From positions 1-16,367 of the forward strand of contig CAZUSC010000005.1 of the NCBI GenBank assembly GCA_964622915.1: 16,367 bases of DNA, given 5' to 3'. Positions 12,711 through 16,367 of the stretch are shown one piece after another (position 1 is the first letter of the stretch; every line of letters starts with the position of its first letter). The DNA comes from CAZUSC01 sp964622915. GTDB lineage: Bacteria; Patescibacteriota; Andersenbacteria; UBA10190. A model generated the notes under the pieces. That model had not been told where the DNA came from. It ran no database searches and worked only from the letters and a program-made list of their open reading frames with translations. The position numbers and the translations under genes are program-made.

Positions 12711-14135
12711 TTAGGCAGCCAACCAGACTATGACCACCAGGGCAACCGCCGTCAAGTAACTCCAACCATCACCGGCAGCGAACAGGATGGGGTCTTCATG
12801 CAGCTGGCCACCCCGCGTCAGATACCAGACCCGAGATATCCAGGTGAAACAAAGCGGCAGTAGCCACCACAATACTTGTGGCTGGCTATAGAGCGGCAGG
12901 GAGGCGGCGCTAAAAACATAAAGTCCCAGTACCGCAATAGAGCCGTAGCCGCTACTTAGGCCTAGAAGAGTGACCGCTCCGGCATCGTGGTTGGTATAAG
13001 CACGCCCCGCCGCCCGCTGCTTAAGCGCGGTTGGCAGCCCCGTTAACTCTGAACCTCTTTTGGCCAGAGCTAGGCTTAAAAAAAATAAGGCCGCAAAGGC
13101 AAAAAGCCAGCCGGAGACATCAATTGCTGCCGCGGCACTGCCAGCCATAATTCGCAGCACATAAAAGCCTGCCAAAACGACAACATCCAGCCAAAGGATT
13201 TTTTTTAGCCGAAAAGAGTAGACCAAATTGATCAGCAGGTACAGTAAAACGATATAAAGAAAATTGGCCGGCAGCCATAGTGACAGGCCAAGCCCCAAAG
13301 CCAGTAATACCACAAAACTAATCGCCGCTAGATCAAGCGAAAATATCCCGCGCGCCAGCGGCCGTCTGTTTTTTAATGGATGAGCACGGTCAGCCTCCAA
13401 ATCTAACAGGTCATTGAGTAGGTAGACCGCCGAGGCAATGAAACTGAAGGCAATAAAGGCAAGACCAGTTTTCGCCAGTATATTGATATCGGTAACTTTG
13501 TGGCCGGCAAACAAGGGGACAAAAAGCAACAAGTTTTTCACCCACTGATGAACGCGAATCGCCCGCAAAAATATTTTGAGGAAGTGTTGTTCTTGGTAAC
13601 GCGGCAGAATTTTAATCACTTTAGAGATTTTTTTGGCATGGGCAGTTAGGGAAGCGGAAGCGTTGGCCACGATCGCCCCTTGGGCAACGGCCCAAACGGG
13701 CAAATCGGCAGGCGAGTTACCGACGTAATCAAAACCGTTTTTCCCAAACTCGGCTATCAGCCGCTCGGCTTTACCTGGGCCGGCTGTATTATGGCGGCCA
13801 TCACTACCGATAACTAAATCAAAAATTCCTAAATGATTGGCAATCGCTTGGGCTATTTGTTTATCGCTGCCGGTAGCTAGGCAAAGCCGCCGCCCATTAT
13901 TTTTTTCTTGTTTGAGCCAAGCTAAGAGTTCTTGGTTGTAGGGCAGCAACGCGGGTTCAAGGCTGGCGCGGTCACTGACTTGTCGTTTAAAGTAAGCTTT
14001 GCCTTTTAGCAGCCAGACTAAGCCTTGGAATACCACAGTTGGCTGTCTCTTGAGGAGTTTTAAAAAAGCTTCGAGGAGTGTGTCTGTAAAAACAAGTGTG
14101 CCATCTAGATCGACGCAGAGGGGTGTTCCTTTCAT
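12711..14135 (-). CDS. HAD phosphatase-UbiA prenyltransferase fusion (polyprenylphosphoryl-5-phosphoribose synthase-like)
   Basis: 474-aa fusion. Residues 1-160 form a HAD hydrolase: VDLDGTL with D9/D11, ATGSD (87-91), Lys122, and DYVGNSPADLP (136-146). A linker is followed by a UbiA-type membrane domain from about 190: RAIRVHQWVKNLL, the Mg-diphosphate motif NDLLDLEAD (241-249), LKNRRPLARG, and about eight further helices to the C-terminus. UbiA relatives of Rv3806c transfer phosphoribose from PRPP to decaprenyl phosphate. A fused HAD domain could remove the 5-phosphate, yielding decaprenylphosphoryl-ribose for the DprE1-like enzyme encoded next. HAD-UbiA fusions are a known arrangement. First gene of the operon; an extended -10 (TGT TACTAT) lies 9-17 nt upstream of the ATG. 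A different isoprenoid acceptor cannot be excluded. Confidence 0.85.
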   Translation of the reverse strand: MKGTPLCVDLDGTLVFTDTLLEAFLKLLKRQPTVVFQGLVWLLKGKAYFKRQVSDRASLEPALLPYNQELLAWLKQEKNNGRRLCLATGSDKQIAQAIANHLGIFDLVIGSDGRHNTAGPGKAERLIAEFGKNGFDYVGNSPADLPVWAVAQGAIVANASASLTAHAKKISKVIKILPRYQEQHFLKIFLRAIRVHQWVKNLLLFVPLFAGHKVTDINILAKTGLAFIAFSFIASAVYLLNDLLDLEADRAHPLKNRRPLARGIFSLDLAAISFVVLLALGLGLSLWLPANFLYIVLLYLLINLVYSFRLKKILWLDVVVLAGFYVLRIMAGSAAAAIDVSGWLFAFAALFFLSLALAKRGSELTGLPTALKQRAAGRAYTNHDAGAVTLLGLSSGYGSIAVLGLYVFSAASLPLYSQPQVLWWLLPLCFTWISRVWYLTRGGQLHEDPILFAAGDGWSYLTAVALVVIVWLAA

Positions 14136-14143
14136 ATCTTCCG

Positions 14144-14152
14144 ATAGTAACA
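14144..14152 (-). promoter_or_regulatory. Extended -10 promoter of the UbiA operon
   Basis: The minus strand reads TGT TACTAT. The expected transcription start is about 14137, only two bases before the ATG at 14135, so the Shine-Dalgarno-like GGAAG would not be in the message. No clear -35 is seen. Confidence 0.4.
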
Positions 14153-14179
14153 GAAGCAGATGGGAATTTTGAAGAGATT

Positions 14180-14188
14180 TGTTAAGAT
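14180..14188 (+). promoter_or_regulatory. Extended -10 promoter of mscS
   Basis: TGT TAAGAT ends seven bases before 14195, so transcription would begin on the A of the start codon. It is divergent from the UbiA promoter, with 27 bp between the two elements. No -35 or Shine-Dalgarno sequence is seen. Confidence 0.4.
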
Positions 14189-14194
14189 GTAGTT

Positions 14195-15220
14195 ATGTCA
14201 ATTTTGCTTCGGGAATGGCTGGCCACTCCTGTACTAGAGAACTCCGTGCGGCAATATCTATTGGCCTTAAGCACCTTTTTTCTGGTGTGGCTCGCCCTGA
14301 AATTAGTGCAAAAAATATTTATTCAAAGACTGGATCGTTTGTCCTCTCGCACTTTCAACAGATGGGATGATGCAATTGTTAATCTAGTCAAGACAATTAA
14401 ACCGCAGTTTTATTGGTTTATAGCTTTTTATTTGGCGCTCCAGGTCTTTAACCCAGCCGGTGTGGTAGACCGCGTATTGGATGTTGTTTTAATTGCGTGG
14501 GTAGTCTACCAGATAATTGCCGCGCTAAAGATAATCATTGACTACTTAATCAAAGTCAAGTTTGTAAAGCAAGACGACCGGGCCAGCGAGGTCGTCTCTA
14601 GTATCTTGAGCGGCCTGGCTACCATAGCACTCTGGGTGCTGGGTATCTTGTTCGTTTTGTCTAATGTGGGATTAAATGTAAATTCGCTGATCGCCGGGCT
14701 GGGCATCACGGGTCTGGCAGTGGCTTTGGCGGCGCAAAACATTTTAGGAGACTTGTTTAGTTCCTTAGCCATCTACTTTGATCGTCCGTTCGCGCCCGGA
14801 GAGTTTATTGAAGTAGGCGATGATAAAGGCACGGTCCTGAAAGTGGGTATTAAGACTACTCGACTGCGTGCTTTGTCCGGAGAGGAAATTGTAATTTCCA
14901 ACCGCGATATCACAGCTGCGCGCATAAAAAATCACGGGCGGATGAGCGAGCGGCGGGTGGAAGTACGTTTGTCCATCAGTCGCGATACGGACAGCAAAAT
15001 TATTGAGGCGATACCGCCGGCTTTTGAGAAAATAGTAAATGCCATCCAGCCGGCCCGATTTAAACGCGCCCACTTGGCAGAAATGAATGAAAAAGCTTTA
15101 GTATTTGACCTGGTTTACTTTGTAAAAAGCAATGAATATTCGGTGTACGCCGATGTTCACCATCAAATATTGCTGGCCGTGAATCGTTATTTTGCAGAGC
15201 AAGGCATAAAGTTCGCTTAG
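14195..15220 (+). CDS. mscS: Small-conductance mechanosensitive channel, MscS family
   Basis: Membrane channel that opens under tension and releases solutes on hypo-osmotic shock. 341 aa with five hydrophobic segments: about 20-38, 70-88, 92-112, 134-157 and the pore helix 164-184. The pore region LIAGLGITGLAVALAAQNILGD, with its small-residue Gly/Ala packing, is diagnostic. It is followed by FSSLAIYFDRPFAPGEFIEV (188-207), which begins the beta domain, with VISNRD and the soluble vestibule beyond. With five helices rather than three it belongs to the longer-N-terminus members. No Shine-Dalgarno sequence lies before the ATG; the promoter placement suggests a leaderless message. lgt begins 12 nt after its stop, so the two are probably co-transcribed. 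Confidence 0.93.
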   Translation: MSILLREWLATPVLENSVRQYLLALSTFFLVWLALKLVQKIFIQRLDRLSSRTFNRWDDAIVNLVKTIKPQFYWFIAFYLALQVFNPAGVVDRVLDVVLIAWVVYQIIAALKIIIDYLIKVKFVKQDDRASEVVSSILSGLATIALWVLGILFVLSNVGLNVNSLIAGLGITGLAVALAAQNILGDLFSSLAIYFDRPFAPGEFIEVGDDKGTVLKVGIKTTRLRALSGEEIVISNRDITAARIKNHGRMSERRVEVRLSISRDTDSKIIEAIPPAFEKIVNAIQPARFKRAHLAEMNEKALVFDLVYFVKSNEYSVYADVHHQILLAVNRYFAEQGIKFA

Positions 15221-15232
15221 GCCGCTTTCGCC

Positions 15233-15949
15233 ATGATCGAGTTTCTTCCCACCCGCGAGGTAGCAGTCATCATTGGGAGTTGGCCGGTACGTTGGTACGG
15301 TATCTTGTACGTAGCGGCATTTTGGCTGGCTTGGTGGTTGAGCCCGCGTCTGCAAAAATATCGGGCGCTATCGTTAACCCGCGATCAGTGGACCTACTTG
15401 CTTGCCTGGGCCGCCGCCGGGGTGCTCATCGGCGGCCGCTTGGGATATGTATTGTTTTATGAACCTGTTTTTTACTGGCAACATCCTTTAGATACTTTCT
15501 GGTTAGGACAGGGTGGCATGTCGTCGCACGGTGGATTTATTGGCGTGGGTCTAGCCCTGTGGTGGGTCAGCCGACGGCTGTCAGTAAATATTTGGTCGTT
15601 GTTAGATGTGGCGGCTGTGCCGGCGGCGCTCGGGCTGGCGCTGGGGCGCGTCGGGAACTTCATCAATCAGGAGCTTTATACCAATCACTGGTATCCGATT
15701 GGTAAAGATTTGTTGCTGGCAGCGGTTTGTTTGGTTCTTCTTAAGCGAACCCAGCGGCCAGGCATCGTAATAGCAATATTTTTGATCCTTTATTCAATCC
15801 TACGCTGGATTACAGAATATTGGCGGGAGCCAATAGACGTTTGGGCAGGCGGCCTTACGCCTGGGCAGATTCTGACCATTCCTCTTTTTTTGGCAGGTGT
15901 TTTCTTGTTGGTCAAAACTCAAAAGTTAAAAGGCCAAAAACAAAACTGA
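15233..15949 (+). CDS. lgt: Prolipoprotein diacylglyceryl transferase
   Basis: Integral membrane enzyme that attaches diacylglycerol from phosphatidylglycerol to the lipobox cysteine of prelipoproteins. 238 aa, shorter than the E. coli enzyme (291). Visible residues: RWYGILY (20-26), GGRLGYVLFY (67-76), GGMSSHGGFIG (94-104) with His99, the signature GRVGNFIN (138-145) followed by QELY, and RWITEYWREP near the C-terminus. About seven hydrophobic segments cover the chain. It shows that this organism processes lipoproteins. The last residues (KTQKLKGQKQN) are encoded by the first heptad repeats of the array that continues past the stop, so the tail is probably not conserved. It lies 12 nt downstream of mscS. 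Confidence 0.95.
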   Translation: MIEFLPTREVAVIIGSWPVRWYGILYVAAFWLAWWLSPRLQKYRALSLTRDQWTYLLAWAAAGVLIGGRLGYVLFYEPVFYWQHPLDTFWLGQGGMSSHGGFIGVGLALWWVSRRLSVNIWSLLDVAAVPAALGLALGRVGNFINQELYTNHWYPIGKDLLLAAVCLVLLKRTQRPGIVIAIFLILYSILRWITEYWREPIDVWAGGLTPGQILTIPLFLAGVFLLVKTQKLKGQKQN

Positions 15950-16020
15950 AACTAAAAAATTCAAAACTATCAGTTGCCGAACAGTTTTGAGCTTTGAATT
16001 GTATTTTTGACTTTTTTTTG
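15913..16020. repeat. In-phase heptad array with inverted halves, overlapping the lgt end
   Basis: Eight consecutive seven-base units related to CAAAACT fill 15913-15968 exactly (CAAAACT itself at 15913, 15941 and 15962). A 14-nt GC-richer centre follows (15969-15982), then units AGTTTTG and AGCTTTG and two looser ones to 16010, all in the same 7-nt phase. TCAAAACT / AGTTTTGA (15961-15968 / 15983-15990) form a perfect 8-bp stem, and T runs at 16004-16008 and 16012-16019 follow. It may therefore also terminate the mscS-lgt transcript. Confidence 0.7.
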
Positions 16021-16033
16021 AATTACACTACTA

Positions 16034-16075
16034 ATTACTCGTTACTCGTTACTGATTACTGGTTACTAGTTACTA
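16034..16075. repeat. Six tandem heptads of form RTTACTN
   Basis: Six direct seven-base units with invariant TTACT and varying first and last base fill 16034-16075 without a gap. The ACT-centred unit resembles the right-arm units of the array at 10436-10500. Confidence 0.75.
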
Positions 16076-16090
16076 TTTCTTAATTTCTCT

Positions 16091-16155
16091 GTGCCCCAGC
16101 CTACGCATAAAGCCTCCTCCTTCGCTAAAGCTACGGCGGACAAGTCGGCGGGCAC
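16091..16155. repeat. 65-bp GC-rich inverted-repeat element
   Basis: Bounded by GTGCCC (16091-16096) and GGGCAC (16150-16155), with an internal imperfect palindrome at 16115-16140 (nine of twelve pairs, loop AA, core CGCTAAAGC). It resembles dispersed CCTTCGCTAAAGC-type elements that I associate with Patescibacteria genomes; that association is from memory. It sits directly before the truncated RNase HII reading frame. Confidence 0.5.
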
Positions 16156-16367
16156 AGCAATTTCCAGTTATACGAGATAGCAAGTTGCTATCAGCGACTC
16201 AACGCGAGCGCGCCAACACATTTATTAAAAATAACGCGCAGGCATGGGCAATCGGTGAAGCCAGCGTGGAGGAAATATCTCGGCTGAATATTAGGAAAGC
16301 TTCCCATTTAGCCATGCAGCGAGCGATTGATAAATTAAACATTGCCCCAGAACTATTGCTCATTGAT
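16152..16367 (+). pseudogene. rnhB: N-terminally truncated RNase HII, running off the window
   Basis: RNase HII cuts RNA in RNA-DNA hybrids. In the frame ending at the last base, IRDSKLLSATQRE (from 16170) matches the conserved DSKxLSxxxRE block. It is followed by NAQAWAIGEASVEEISRLNI, then RKASHLAMQRAIDKL and LLLID, where the final Asp (16365-16367) is one of the catalytic acids. The first 35-40 residues expected, including the essential DEAGRG motif, are missing: the frame runs upstream into the GC-rich element and heptads, back to a TGA at 16053, with no ATG. Either the gene was broken by the repeat, or sequence is missing there. The gene continues beyond the window, so its other end cannot be judged. 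Confidence 0.7.

Overview
The window looks like a chromosome segment from a small-genome bacterium of the Candidate Phyla Radiation (Patescibacteria). This is an inference from gene content. The signs are a membrane-anchored DUF5652-type protein, a double-length ThyX, a glyA product with an insertion, a YfhO-like membrane protein, very tight gene packing (ATGA and TAATG overlaps), and seven-nucleotide repeat arrays between genes. TGA is used as a stop codon (folC, lgt), so I see no sign of the recoded-UGA lineages.

Layout, left to right. (1) 64-1290, plus strand: two genes I do not recognise, one soluble and one membrane protein, ending at a hairpin. (2) 1364-4911, minus strand: a one-carbon/thymidylate operon thyX - folA - glyA. 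(3) 4912-5127: a leader whose plus-strand RNA can form a long helix plus a pseudoknot reaching the folC start codon. (4) 5128-8729, plus strand: folC, coupled through ATGA to a large YfhO-like membrane protein. (5) 8715-9548, minus strand: a ROK sugar kinase, overlapping the previous gene tail to tail. (6) 9650-10383, plus strand: a two-helix membrane protein with a winged-helix-like tail, then a CGWC glutaredoxin. (7) 10384-10657: a heptad-repeat inverted array followed by the last 34 codons of a DsbA-like gene. (8) 10658-14135, minus strand: HAD-UbiA, DprE1-like and DprE2-like genes in one tight operon with a strong terminator, which together match decaprenylphosphoryl-ribose to -arabinose chemistry. 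(9) 14195-15949, plus strand: mscS and lgt. (10) 15913-16155: heptad arrays and a 65-bp GC-rich inverted-repeat element, then an N-terminally truncated RNase HII reading off the window end.

How the genes work together. SHMT makes methylene-THF, ThyX uses it to make dTMP, DHFR keeps folate reduced, and FolC polyglutamylates it; no folate synthesis genes are visible, so salvage is likely. The second theme is the envelope: polyprenyl-phosphate pentose synthesis, a YfhO-like membrane protein that may use lipid-linked sugars, lipoprotein lipidation (Lgt) and osmotic protection (MscS).

The most notable observations are the structured folC leader, the tandem ThyX, the compact DprE1/DprE2/UbiA set, the heptad arrays that abut two truncated genes, and several promoters placed so that transcripts would start at or next to the start codon.
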